The position numbers and the translations under genes were made by a program. This document shows positions 7,655 through 15,239 of a stretch of 40,550 nt of DNA, one piece after another. Each line of letters opens with the position of its first letter. The first letter of the stretch is position 1. The stretch comes from Candidatus Parabacteroides intestinigallinarum (GTDB lineage: Bacteria > Bacteroidota > Bacteroidia > Bacteroidales > Tannerellaceae): contig DXEN01000033.1 in NCBI GenBank assembly GCA_019114945.1, positions 1 to 40,550 of the forward strand, read 5' to 3'. The notes under the pieces were generated by a model, which was given only the letters and a program-made list of their open reading frames with translations, was not told the DNA's origin and ran no database searches.

Positions 7655-8614
7655 ATGAAGATATTAGTGACATACGACATGTTCCGCGAGGGATTCACCG
7701 AACTGGAGAGCAAATACGAGGTGACATTCCCGGAAGGAAGAGATTTTACGTACGAGGAAGTGTACGAGATGATTCCGGAGTACGACGTGCTCTGCTCCAT
7801 GTTCGACTTCCCGGTGAATAAGGAGCTGATCGACCACGCCCCGAAGTTGCGCCTGATCGCCAATTACGCCGTCGGGTATAACAATATTGACGTGGCCTAC
7901 GCCATCGAGAAGGGATTGACCGTGGCGAACACGCCCGACCCCGTTACCGCACCAACCGCCAACATCGCGTTGGGATTGTTGCTGGATGCCGCCCGGCGCA
8001 TCACCGAATGCGACCGGAAGCTGCGCACGCTGGGCAAGAAGATGAAAGTAGGCGTATTGGAGAACCTGGGCGCGCCCGTCACCGGACAAACACTCGGTAT
8101 CATCGGCATGGGACGTATCGGCAAGGCGCTGGCGAAGCGGGCGAACGCCATGGGCATGGAAGTGATTTATCACAACCGCCACCAACTTTATATCGAGGAG
8201 GAGACAAAACTGAACGTCACCTACGTCACGAAGGAGGTATTGTTGGCAAAAGCCGACTTCGTATCCTTGAACGCGCCTTATACGCCGGAGACCTACCATA
8301 TCATTGGCGAGGAGGAATTGCGACGGATGAAACGTTCCGCCATCCTGATTAATACCGCCCGCGGTCCGCTGGTGGACGAGCATGCTTTGGTGAAGGCCTT
8401 GCGGGAAGGCGAGATCCGTGCGGCGGGATTGGATGTGTTCGAGTTCGGCGATTACCCGCTTCCGGAGTTGTTGGAGCTGGACAACGTGGTGCTGACCCCG
8501 CACATCGGTACGCAAACCTTGGAGACCCGCGTCATCATGGCGAAAGCGGTATGCGACAACGTAATTGGTTTCTTGGAGGGCGACCGCCCCGTATCACGTG
8601 TACTCAGGCCATGA
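7655..8614 (+). CDS. D-isomer-specific 2-hydroxyacid dehydrogenase, NAD(P)-dependent
   Basis: The 319-residue protein has the two-domain fold of the family. The Rossmann dinucleotide loop is G151-M-G153-R-I-G156. The catalytic Arg is R236 in NTARGPLVDE and the catalytic His is H283 in LTPHIGTQT, with the acidic partner in the GLDVFE region between them. It would reduce a 2-oxoacid to a D-2-hydroxyacid (or the reverse) in the cytoplasm. The closest relatives act on glyoxylate, hydroxypyruvate or 3-phosphoglycerate-type substrates, but the exact one is not readable. Its stop overlaps the start of the next gene in an ATGA junction at 8611-8614, so the AlkD-like gene is probably translationally coupled. 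Confidence 0.88.
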   Translation: MKILVTYDMFREGFTELESKYEVTFPEGRDFTYEEVYEMIPEYDVLCSMFDFPVNKELIDHAPKLRLIANYAVGYNNIDVAYAIEKGLTVANTPDPVTAPTANIALGLLLDAARRITECDRKLRTLGKKMKVGVLENLGAPVTGQTLGIIGMGRIGKALAKRANAMGMEVIYHNRHQLYIEEETKLNVTYVTKEVLLAKADFVSLNAPYTPETYHIIGEEELRRMKRSAILINTARGPLVDEHALVKALREGEIRAAGLDVFEFGDYPLPELLELDNVVLTPHIGTQTLETRVIMAKAVCDNVIGFLEGDRPVSRVLRP

Positions 8615-9324
8615 CCGCGGAGTTTATCTTATCCGAGCTACGTTCCATCGGCTCACCGGAGAAAGCCGCCCACCTGAGCCGTTTCTTCAAGACCGGTCCC
8701 GGTCAGTATGGCGAGGGCGACCGGTTCTTGGGCGTGGCCGTTCCTTTTACCCGGAAGATCGCCCGGACAAACAAAGCGACACCGTTCGAGGAGTTGCGGC
8801 GTTTGCTGGATAGCCCGTGGCACGAAGCGCGCCTCTGCGCCCTGCTCATCTTGGTATATCGTTTTAAGGAGCGTAAAACTACGCCCGAGGAGCGGGAAAG
8901 CATCGTTTCGTTCTATTTAAAGCATATCCGGCGTTGCGATAACTGGGATTTGGTGGATTTAAGCTGCCGCGACCTCTTGGGCGAGTACTTGGCGGAGAAG
9001 AGCGACCGTTCGCTTCTATACCGTTTGGCGGAGAGCGACAACCTATGGGAGCAACGGATCTCGATTGTCTCCACATGGGCGTTCATCCACCGGGACGACT
9101 TCGCCGATACCTTGGCATTAACCGAGCGCTTGATGTGTCATCCGCACGATCTGATACACAAGGCGATGGGATGGATGTTGCGGGAAGTGGGGAAACGGGA
9201 CCGGCACGTGCTCACCGATTTCCTGGAACGATACGCGACCCAACTTCCCCGCACGACACTCCGATACGCCATCGAGCATTATCCCGAGCCGGAGCGACAA
9301 TATTTCCTGAAATTTAAAATTTGA
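8611..9324 (+). CDS. AlkD-like DNA alkylation repair protein (HEAT-repeat)
   Basis: This 237-residue all-helical protein begins at the ATG of an ATGA overlap with the dehydrogenase; a longer upstream reading would lie inside that gene and is unlikely. The pattern FFKTGPGQYGEGDRFLGVAVPFTRKIAR, then HEARLCALLILVYRF and RCDNWDLVDLSCRDLLGEYL, fits the AlkD/AlkC family. These HEAT-like glycosylases remove bulky or positively charged alkylated purines such as 3-methyladenine and 7-methylguanine. The D of CDNWDLVD is in the family's active-site region. Pairing with a dehydrogenase has no obvious logic. The LOG gene follows after 21 bases. Confidence 0.85.
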   Translation: MTAEFILSELRSIGSPEKAAHLSRFFKTGPGQYGEGDRFLGVAVPFTRKIARTNKATPFEELRRLLDSPWHEARLCALLILVYRFKERKTTPEERESIVSFYLKHIRRCDNWDLVDLSCRDLLGEYLAEKSDRSLLYRLAESDNLWEQRISIVSTWAFIHRDDFADTLALTERLMCHPHDLIHKAMGWMLREVGKRDRHVLTDFLERYATQLPRTTLRYAIEHYPEPERQYFLKFKI

Positions 9325-9341
9325 AATTTGAAATCTGAAAT
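9310..9341. repeat. TTTGAAAT-type short repeat tract
   Basis: The tract has AAATTTAAAATTTGAAATTT followed by GAAATCTGAAAT. It spans the AlkD-like stop codon and the leader of the LOG gene. Related tracts occur at 11109-11251 and 15096-15131 and a short one at 16458-16473, so this is a dispersed intergenic repeat. Confidence 0.6.
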
Positions 9342-9345
9342 AACT

Positions 9346-9927
9346 ATGTGCCATTCCATTTCCTCTGTGTGCGTCTATTGCGCCTCCAGCACAAAGATAC
9401 CTGCGGTTTATTTCCGGGCGGCGGAAGAACTGGGGCGACTCCTCGGTGAACGAGGCCTTCGGGTCATAAATGGGGCGGGCAACATCGGCTTGATGAATAC
9501 CCTCTCCAACGCCACTTTACAGGCGGGTGGCACGGTGACGGGCGTTATTCCCCGTTTCATGGTGGAACGAGGCTGGTATCATAAAGGATTGACCGAGTTA
9601 ATCCAGACCGAGACGATGCACGAGCGCAAGCAGCGCATGGCGGCCCTCGCCGACGCGGTAATCGCTTTGCCCGGCGGGTGTGGCACGCTGGAGGAACTTT
9701 CGGAGATTATCACATGGCGCCAATTGGGGTTGTATGCGAATCCCGTCGTAATCCTCAATACGAACGGATTCTACGACCCGCTGCTCGCTTTCTTCCGGCG
9801 GGCGATCGACGAGTCGTTTATGCGTCCCCAGCAGGCCCGCCTCTGGGCGGTGGCGGAGACGCCCGCCGAAGCCGTGCGCCTCATCTACACCGAGACTCTT
9901 TGGACCGTCCGAGCGGAGCCTATCTAA
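9346..9927 (+). CDS. LOG-family protein (TIGR00730), cytokinin-type nucleoside 5'-monophosphate phosphoribohydrolase
   Basis: The product is 193 residues from the ATG at 9346; an in-frame ATG at 9328 would start within the repeat tract and is less likely. The Rossmann-like fold opens with SVCVYCASSTKIPAVYFRAA. The family signature PGGxGTxxE is PGGCGTLEE at about residues 109-117, and ERKQRM is the adjacent phosphate-binding segment. LOG proteins cleave the N-glycosidic bond of N6-modified AMP or related nucleotides and were long misnamed lysine decarboxylases. The bacterial substrate is uncertain; nucleotide salvage is likely. It probably shares a transcript with the two genes before it. Confidence 0.88.
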   Translation: MCHSISSVCVYCASSTKIPAVYFRAAEELGRLLGERGLRVINGAGNIGLMNTLSNATLQAGGTVTGVIPRFMVERGWYHKGLTELIQTETMHERKQRMAALADAVIALPGGCGTLEELSEIITWRQLGLYANPVVILNTNGFYDPLLAFFRRAIDESFMRPQQARLWAVAETPAEAVRLIYTETLWTVRAEPI

Positions 9928-9955
9928 TATAATGTAAGCTCAATGCATCCGTGAG

Positions 9956-11110
9956 TCACGCATGCCCCGCAACCTCATACCTCCGATGGAAGTAGGAGAG
10001 GAGCAAGAAGCCTATCAGCGCGAAAGCGGAACCAATCAGGGCCGGATAGGTGTAATCCAATCCGGCTTCCAACGGCAAGCCACCGCAATAGGCACCCAAC
10101 GCATTCCCCAAGTTGAACGCGACTTGCACGCTGGCGGCGCCCAACAACTCCCCACCTTTGGAATAATGGATGAGCAACACTTGCTGCGGACTGGAGACGG
10201 CAAACAGGCCCGCCGTGCAGACCACCATCAGGAGCGCGCTGAGCGCAGGCACCCGTGCCACAAAGAAAATCAATAACAAGGCGATCGCAATCATGCCTTG
10301 CGACAAGGCGGCCACTCGTCCCGGCGTGTATCGGTCGGACAGACGGCCGCTCGCCAAATTGCCCACCACCATGCCGAATCCCGCCAGCATCATCAGCAGC
10401 GTGACGCTCTCGGCAGAGAAGCCGGAAACCTCCGTCAGCAAGGGCGTGATATAACTGTACCAGCAAAGCACACCACCGTTGCCCAGCATCGTAGCGGCGA
10501 GAATAAGCCAAGGCGCACGGTTCCGCAGAAAGCGGAATTGTCCCTTGAAACCGGTGTCCGGCAGATTCTCCACCATCGGCACCCAACGGTAGATATAATA
10601 CAGAATCACCAACCCCCAACAGCCGACCACCAAGAAGGTGAGCCGCCAGGTAAGCATCGTGCTGAGCGCCGTTCCCAACGGTACGCCGAACAGGTTGGCG
10701 ACGGTCATGCCCGCGATCATAATAGAGACCGCCTCGGAACCTTTTCCCTTATCCGCCAATTTCTCCGCCACGATGGAACCGACTCCGAAGTAAGCGCCAT
10801 GCGGCAACCCGGAAATGAACCGGCCCAGCATCAGCACCCAATAGTTGGGCGCCAGCGAGGCGCACAGGTTTCCCGCCATCATAATCCCGACCAGCACCAA
10901 CAGGATATGTTTCAATGGATATTTACGAGCGATAATCAGCATCGGGGCGCCCACACAAACGCCCAAGGCGTAGGCCGATATCAGATGACCGGCGGTAGCG
11001 ATACTGATTCCCAAATCACGTGCGACATCGGGCAGGATGCCCATCATCACGAACTCGGCGATTCCCAGCCCCAACGTGCCGAACGCCAAAGCGATCAAAC
11101 TCTTTTTCAT
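9956..11110 (-). CDS. MFS exporter, AraJ/DHA1-like
   Basis: The 384-residue protein has about twelve hydrophobic segments. It starts MKKSLIALAFGTLGLGIAEF, the typical opening of AraJ/YdhP-like members of the drug:H+ antiporter-1 group, and continues with FVMMGILPDVARDLG. The motif GRFISGLPHGAYFGVG in the fourth and fifth helices is also characteristic. It would be an inner-membrane proton antiporter for sugars, arabinose analogues or drugs; the substrate is unknown. Its promoter appears to be TACTTTTG on the minus strand at 11162-11169, so the leader includes a TTTGAAAT-type repeat. It converges with the LOG gene, leaving a 28-base gap. Confidence 0.85.
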   Translation of the reverse strand: MKKSLIALAFGTLGLGIAEFVMMGILPDVARDLGISIATAGHLISAYALGVCVGAPMLIIARKYPLKHILLVLVGIMMAGNLCASLAPNYWVLMLGRFISGLPHGAYFGVGSIVAEKLADKGKGSEAVSIMIAGMTVANLFGVPLGTALSTMLTWRLTFLVVGCWGLVILYYIYRWVPMVENLPDTGFKGQFRFLRNRAPWLILAATMLGNGGVLCWYSYITPLLTEVSGFSAESVTLLMMLAGFGMVVGNLASGRLSDRYTPGRVAALSQGMIAIALLLIFFVARVPALSALLMVVCTAGLFAVSSPQQVLLIHYSKGGELLGAASVQVAFNLGNALGAYCGGLPLEAGLDYTYPALIGSAFALIGFLLLSYFHRRYEVAGHA

Positions 11111-11251
11111 TTCAAATTTATGATTTCAGATTTCAGATTTCAAATTTATGATTTTGGGCGTCAAAAGTATAAATTATTACGATTACATAAACGAGAAAGC
11201 ATGAAATCTAAAATCACAAATTTGAAATTTGAAATCTGAAATCTGAAATTC
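11109..11251. repeat. Inverted pair of TTTGAAAT-type tracts between polA and the AraJ-like gene
   Basis: Tract 11109-11154 (ATTTCAGATTTCAGATTTCA and neighbours) and tract 11202-11251 (AAATCTGAAATCTGAAATT and neighbours) are near reverse complements. About 47 bases lie between them, holding the AraJ-like promoter. A transcript through here could form a stem of about 45 bp with mismatches. The arms have the same repeat vocabulary as 9310-9341 and 15096-15131. Confidence 0.6.
11162..11191 (-). promoter_or_regulatory. Promoter for the AraJ-like exporter
   Basis: On the minus strand, TTTA at 11188-11191 is followed after 18 bases by TACTTTTG at 11162-11169, a good -33/-7 pair. The leader of about 45 bases runs through the repeat tract to the ATG at 11110. 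Confidence 0.5.
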
Positions 11252-11253
11252 TT

Positions 11254-14022
11254 TTAGTGCGCCTCCAACCAGTTCGCGCCCTCGCCGCAATCGGCGATAA
11301 GCGGCACGCGCAGCTCAACGACGTGCTCCATCTCCTCCAGCACAATCCGTTTCACTTCTTCCGCCTCCTCTTTATAGACGTTGAAGTTAAGCTCGTCATG
11401 CACTTGCAAGATCATCTTGCTTCGCAGGCCCTCGCGCTCGAAGCGCTCGTAGATACGCACCATCGCCAGCTTGATAATGTCGGCGGCGCTTCCCTGAATA
11501 GGTGCGTTGATGGCGTTACGCTCGGCGTAGCCCCGCACGGTAGCGTTGTGCGAGTTGATATCCGGCAAGAAGCGTTTCCGCTTGAAGATCGTCTCCACGT
11601 AACCTTTCTCCTTGGCCACCTTGATACTCTCGTCCATGTATTCTTTCACACGCGGGTAGGTGGCGAAATAACCATCTATCAATTCCTTCGCCTCCGCGCG
11701 CGGAATGCCCAGCCGTTCCGCCAGGCCGAATACGGAGATGCCGTAGATAATCCCGAAGTTGGCGGTCTTCGCCTTACGGCGCATCTCGCCCGTCACCTCG
11801 CCGACCGGCACGCCATAAATCTTGGCGGCGGTAGCGGCATGGATATCCGCGCCACTCCGGAACGCCTCCACCATGTGCGGATCGCCGCTCAGGTGAGCCA
11901 TGATACGCAACTCGATTTGCGAATAATCCGCCGAGAAGAAGATGCAATCGGCATTGTCGGGAATAAACGCCTTACGAATCTCGCGGCCTAACGCGTCGCG
12001 CACTGGGATATTCTGCAAGTTCGGGTTGGTCGAGCTAAGGCGACCCGTGGCGGTCACCGCCTGGTTGAACGAGGTATGTATCTTATTATCCACGGGACTA
12101 ATCAATTGGGGCAAAGCGTCGATATAGGTGCTCAGCAACTTCTTCAGCCCGCGATACTCCAGCAGCTTGCCGATGATGGGATGCTTGGCGCGCAGTTTCT
12201 CTAATACATCCTCGCTGGTGCTGTAGCCGCCCGTCTTCGTCTTCTTCGCTTTCTCGTCCAGTTTCAAGCGGTCGAAAAGCACCTCGCCCACCTGTTTCGT
12301 GGAGTTGATGTTAAACTCCATCCCGGCCAAGTCGTACACTTCCCGCTCCAATTGACGCATCGAGGCGGTAAGCGCCACCGACGATTGCCCCAGCGCCACC
12401 GTGTCCAAGGTCACGCCCGCGGTCTCCATCTCCGCCAATACATAAATCAAGGGCATCTCAATCTCCGCGAAGAGTCTCTCCAATCCCTCTTTCTCCAAGG
12501 CTGGCGCGAAAAAGTTCCGGAGCCTGAGCGTCACGTCCGCGTCCTCGGCGGCATACTCGGCGATACGTTCCACGGGCACGTCGCGCATCGACAACTGGTT
12601 CTTCCCCTTGGGACCGATCAACTCCTCGATCGGGACAGGCCGGTACTTCAAGTAAGTCTCCGCCAGATAATCCATGCCGTGGCGCAACTCCGGGTTCAAT
12701 AAGTAATGGGCGAGCATCGTATCGAACAACGGCCCCGCCACCTTCACGCCGTATTTACGGAGCACGAGGATATCGAACTTAATGTTCTGCCCGATTTTCC
12801 GAATCGCCGGATTCCGTAGGGCAGGGGAGAAGCGCGTCACCACCTTCGCCGCCTCGTCCGCATCGGCGGGCACGGGCACGTACCACGCCTCATATTCCTT
12901 CACGGCGAACGACATACCGACCAATCCCGCCCGTAACGGCTCGATGCCGTCCGTCTCCGTGTCAAACGCGAAAAATTCCTGACTCTCCAAAAAGCGGGCT
13001 AAATCAGTTTGTTTCTCCTCTGTATCAGCGAGATGATAGGTGTGAGGAGTCGACTTTAAGTCCGTGAGAATCGAATTTTTGGAAGCGTCCGTATCCTCGG
13101 GCGCAAAAATCGCGAACAAATCGCCTTGAACCGGCTCCTTGGGAACCGCCGTCTTCGCGGCGTCCGCATCGAGTCTATTAAGGAATGTTCTAAATTCCAA
13201 CTCCGTGTAAATCTCCCGCAAGCGCGCCTCGTCCGGCTCCCGCTTCTCGCACCCGGCGGCATCAAACGTGATGGGCACATCCGTCCGGATGGTCGCCAGG
13301 AACTTCGAGAAACGAATCTGCTCCGCGTTCTCCTCCACCTTCTTCTTTTGCGCTCCTTTCAGCTTATCGGTATTCGCCAGCAGGTTCTCCACGCTACCGA
13401 ACTCGGCGAGGAGCTTTTGGGCGGTCTTCTCGCCCACGCCCGGGCAACCGGGAATATTGTCGGACGTATCGCCCATCAATCCCAACAGGTCAATCATCTG
13501 GTCGGTCGAGCGAAGGTTGTATTTCTCCAATACCTCGGGCACACCCAGCACCTCGTAGCCACCCCCGTATTTGGGGCGATACATATATATATGGTCGGCC
13601 ACCAGCTGACCGTAGTCCTTATCGGGTGTCATCATATAGACCTCGAAGCCTTGTGCGGCGGCTTGCCGGGCGACGGTCCCGATCACGTCGTCCGCCTCGA
13701 AGCGGGGCACTTCCAGGATGGGGATACGATAAGCGTCGATAATGTCGCGAATCACGGGGACGGAGAGGCGGATCACCTCGGGCGTCTCCTCACGTTGCGC
13801 CTTGTATTGCTCGAACGCCTCATGGCGGAACGTCGGTCCCTGGGGGTCGAAACCGACCGCCACATGCGTCGGCTGCTCGCGCCGCAACACATCCTCCAAT
13901 ATATTGACAAAGCCGAACACGGCCGAGGTATTGAACCCTTTCGAGTTAATACGCGGGCTCTTAATCAGCGCGTAATAAGATCGATAGATAAGCGCGTAAG
14001 CGTCGATTAGAAGTAACTTCAT
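11254..14022 (-). CDS. polA: DNA polymerase I
   Basis: The 922-residue protein begins MKLLLIDAYALIYRSYYALI; I chose the ATG at 14022 because the family starts there, not the upstream in-frame start at 14049. The N-terminal third is the 5'-3' exonuclease/flap nuclease (GFDPQGPTFRHE, FEADDVIGTVA, TPDKDYGQLV). The central proofreading domain keeps its acidic residues (FDTETDGIE and YAAEDADVTLRL), so 3'-5' exonuclease activity is expected. Polymerase motifs are A DYSQIELRIMAHLSGD, B RRKAKTANFGIIYG and C QVHDELNF. It fills repair gaps and removes Okazaki primers. A TACATTTA element at 14057-14064 (minus) is a likely promoter. Confidence 0.97.
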   Translation of the reverse strand: MKLLLIDAYALIYRSYYALIKSPRINSKGFNTSAVFGFVNILEDVLRREQPTHVAVGFDPQGPTFRHEAFEQYKAQREETPEVIRLSVPVIRDIIDAYRIPILEVPRFEADDVIGTVARQAAAQGFEVYMMTPDKDYGQLVADHIYMYRPKYGGGYEVLGVPEVLEKYNLRSTDQMIDLLGLMGDTSDNIPGCPGVGEKTAQKLLAEFGSVENLLANTDKLKGAQKKKVEENAEQIRFSKFLATIRTDVPITFDAAGCEKREPDEARLREIYTELEFRTFLNRLDADAAKTAVPKEPVQGDLFAIFAPEDTDASKNSILTDLKSTPHTYHLADTEEKQTDLARFLESQEFFAFDTETDGIEPLRAGLVGMSFAVKEYEAWYVPVPADADEAAKVVTRFSPALRNPAIRKIGQNIKFDILVLRKYGVKVAGPLFDTMLAHYLLNPELRHGMDYLAETYLKYRPVPIEELIGPKGKNQLSMRDVPVERIAEYAAEDADVTLRLRNFFAPALEKEGLERLFAEIEMPLIYVLAEMETAGVTLDTVALGQSSVALTASMRQLEREVYDLAGMEFNINSTKQVGEVLFDRLKLDEKAKKTKTGGYSTSEDVLEKLRAKHPIIGKLLEYRGLKKLLSTYIDALPQLISPVDNKIHTSFNQAVTATGRLSSTNPNLQNIPVRDALGREIRKAFIPDNADCIFFSADYSQIELRIMAHLSGDPHMVEAFRSGADIHAATAAKIYGVPVGEVTGEMRRKAKTANFGIIYGISVFGLAERLGIPRAEAKELIDGYFATYPRVKEYMDESIKVAKEKGYVETIFKRKRFLPDINSHNATVRGYAERNAINAPIQGSAADIIKLAMVRIYERFEREGLRSKMILQVHDELNFNVYKEEAEEVKRIVLEEMEHVVELRVPLIADCGEGANWLEAH

Positions 14023-14056
14023 TCTTTTAACACGTTTTTGAGTAATCAAGATTCGG

Positions 14057-14064
14057 TAAATGTA
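14057..14064 (-). promoter_or_regulatory. Possible -7 element TACATTTA for polA
   Basis: Seven of eight bases fit TAnnTTTG. It is 34 bases before the polA ATG at 14022 and back to back with the promoter of the divergent prenyl synthase gene. Confidence 0.4.
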
Positions 14065-14096
14065 CGAAAAACTGTTTAAATCCTAATACTTTTTCT

Positions 14097-14104
14097 TACT
14101 TTCG
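14097..14104 (+). promoter_or_regulatory. -7 element TACTTTCG for the polyprenyl synthase
   Basis: TACTTTCG with TTTA at 14075-14078 (18-base spacing) fits the -33/-7 layout. It would start transcription about 15 bases before the ATG. Confidence 0.45.
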
Positions 14105-14124
14105 CGTGTCGTTGACATGCAAAT

Positions 14125-15096
14125 ATGAAAGATAGAAAGAATATAGAAGAGCCGGTCGCCGCCGCGTTCGCCCGTTTCAACGAGGAGTTCGAGGCATCCT
14201 TGCGAAGTGATACCCGCCTGTTGCGGTCGGCCATCGACCACTTATTGAACGCGACCGGGAAACATATCCGGCCCTTGTTGGTGTTGCTGGCGGCCGAGGC
14301 GTGCGGGGGCGTGCGCGAGAATACCATCAACGCCGCTATCTTCCTGGAGCTGCTCCACACCGCCACGCTGATTCACGACGACGTGATCGACGAGACCAAG
14401 CAACGCCGGGGCGTGCCCTCGCTGAACGCTATCTTCGACAATCGCGTCGCCGTCCTCGTGGGCGATTATGTTCTTTCCACCGCCTTGATTCGCTCGATCC
14501 AAACAGGCGATTTGCGTATCGTGGGGATTGTCTCCAACTTAGGCCGGGAGCTCTCCGAGGGCGAGATCAAGCAACTGGAGACCGCCGACGAGAGCGTGAT
14601 CGACGAGCGTCTGTACCTGCAAGTCATCCGGAAAAAAACCGCCACGCTGCTTTCCGCCTGCGCGGAGATCGGGGCGATATCGGCGGGCGCTTCGGATGAG
14701 ACCATCGCTATCTGCCGCCGGTTCGGGGAATTGATGGGCTATAGCTTCCAGATCAAGGACGATATCTTCGATTATTTCAAGCAGGGCGATATCGGCAAGC
14801 CGACGGGCAACGACATCCGCGAGGGGAAAGTGACGCTGCCCTTGCTATACGCCCTGCGGCAAGACCGCGAGGAAGCCGCTCCCTATATGCGGATGATTCT
14901 CGACAAGGACTTCACCGACGAGCACATCGAGGCGCTGATTGCCTACGCGAAGGCGAAAGGCGGCATCGCCTATGCCGAGCGCCGCATGGCCGAATACCGC
15001 GACCAGGCCATCGCCACGTTGCGCGAGCTACCTGCCTCGCCCGCCCGCCAAGCCTTGGAGGATTTAGCGGATTACATCGTGGAGCGGACGAAATAA
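14125..15096 (+). CDS. Long-chain trans-polyprenyl diphosphate synthase
   Basis: The 323-residue protein has both aspartate-rich motifs of trans-isoprenyl diphosphate synthases: D85-D-V-I-D89 in LIHDDVIDETKQRRG, and D212-D-I-F-D216 in IKDDIFDYF. HIRPLLVLLAAEACGG is the substrate-binding region before the first motif. It condenses isopentenyl diphosphate onto an allylic primer to make the long side chain of menaquinone. Residues just before the first DDxxD include small and medium side chains (LLHTATL), consistent with a long product, but chain length is not certain. It is divergent from polA and followed by repeats and the AAA ATPase. Confidence 0.93.
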   Translation: MKDRKNIEEPVAAAFARFNEEFEASLRSDTRLLRSAIDHLLNATGKHIRPLLVLLAAEACGGVRENTINAAIFLELLHTATLIHDDVIDETKQRRGVPSLNAIFDNRVAVLVGDYVLSTALIRSIQTGDLRIVGIVSNLGRELSEGEIKQLETADESVIDERLYLQVIRKKTATLLSACAEIGAISAGASDETIAICRRFGELMGYSFQIKDDIFDYFKQGDIGKPTGNDIREGKVTLPLLYALRQDREEAAPYMRMILDKDFTDEHIEALIAYAKAKGGIAYAERRMAEYRDQAIATLRELPASPARQALEDLADYIVERTK

Positions 15097-15131
15097 TTTC
15101 AGATTTCAAATTTTAAATTTCAGATTTCAAA
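15096..15131. repeat. TTTGAAAT-type short repeat tract after the prenyl synthase gene
   Basis: AATTTCAGATTTCAAATTTT and AAATTTCAGATTTCAAAT are related to the tracts at 9310 and 11109. The right end of this tract is the first half of the 31-bp direct repeat. Confidence 0.6.
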
Positions 15132-15147
15132 TGCACATAGGTGCGAT
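15117..15147 (+). repeat. 31-bp direct repeat, left copy, flanking the AAA ATPase gene
   Basis: Positions 15117-15147 are identical to 16458-16488. The repeat joins ATTTCAGATTTCAAAT to GCACATAGGTGCGAT; the second half is the first unit of the 22-bp array. The two copies enclose the ATPase gene and its promoter (about 1.3 kb). Confidence 0.9.
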
Positions 15148-15151
15148 TTTT

Positions 15152-15200
15152 CACTTTTCCAGAAGTGTTTTATCCGCAATATTTCGCTTTTGCGAAAGTG
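15152..15200 (+). promoter_or_regulatory. Two tandem operator-like motifs before the AAA ATPase
   Basis: CACTTTTCCAGAAGTG (15152-15167) and CGCTTTTGCGAAAGTG (15185-15200) are two copies of one imperfect palindrome, 33 bases apart, each followed by TTT. The second ends six bases before the -7 element at 15206. They could bind a regulator, perhaps the ATPase itself. Confidence 0.5.
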
Positions 15201-15205
15201 TTTCT

Positions 15206-15213
15206 TATATTCG
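15206..15213 (+). promoter_or_regulatory. -7 element TATATTCG for the AAA ATPase
   Basis: TATATTCG fits TAnnTTCG, with TTTC at 15182-15185 20 bases upstream. It predicts initiation near 15220, which rules out the upstream in-frame start at 15141 and supports the ATG at 15240. Confidence 0.5.
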
Positions 15214-15239
15214 CGATTAGAATCAAAGCGTTCGCGATC

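Noticed and set aside
7664-8515. 283-codon minus-strand ORF opposite the dehydrogenase gene
   Set aside because: The plus-strand protein has all catalytic motifs; the antisense product is rich in His, Gln and Arg without domain features.
10298-11239. 313-codon plus-strand ORF opposite the AraJ-like exporter
   Set aside because: Composition is dominated by His, Gln and Arg, and the opposite strand encodes a clear MFS protein.
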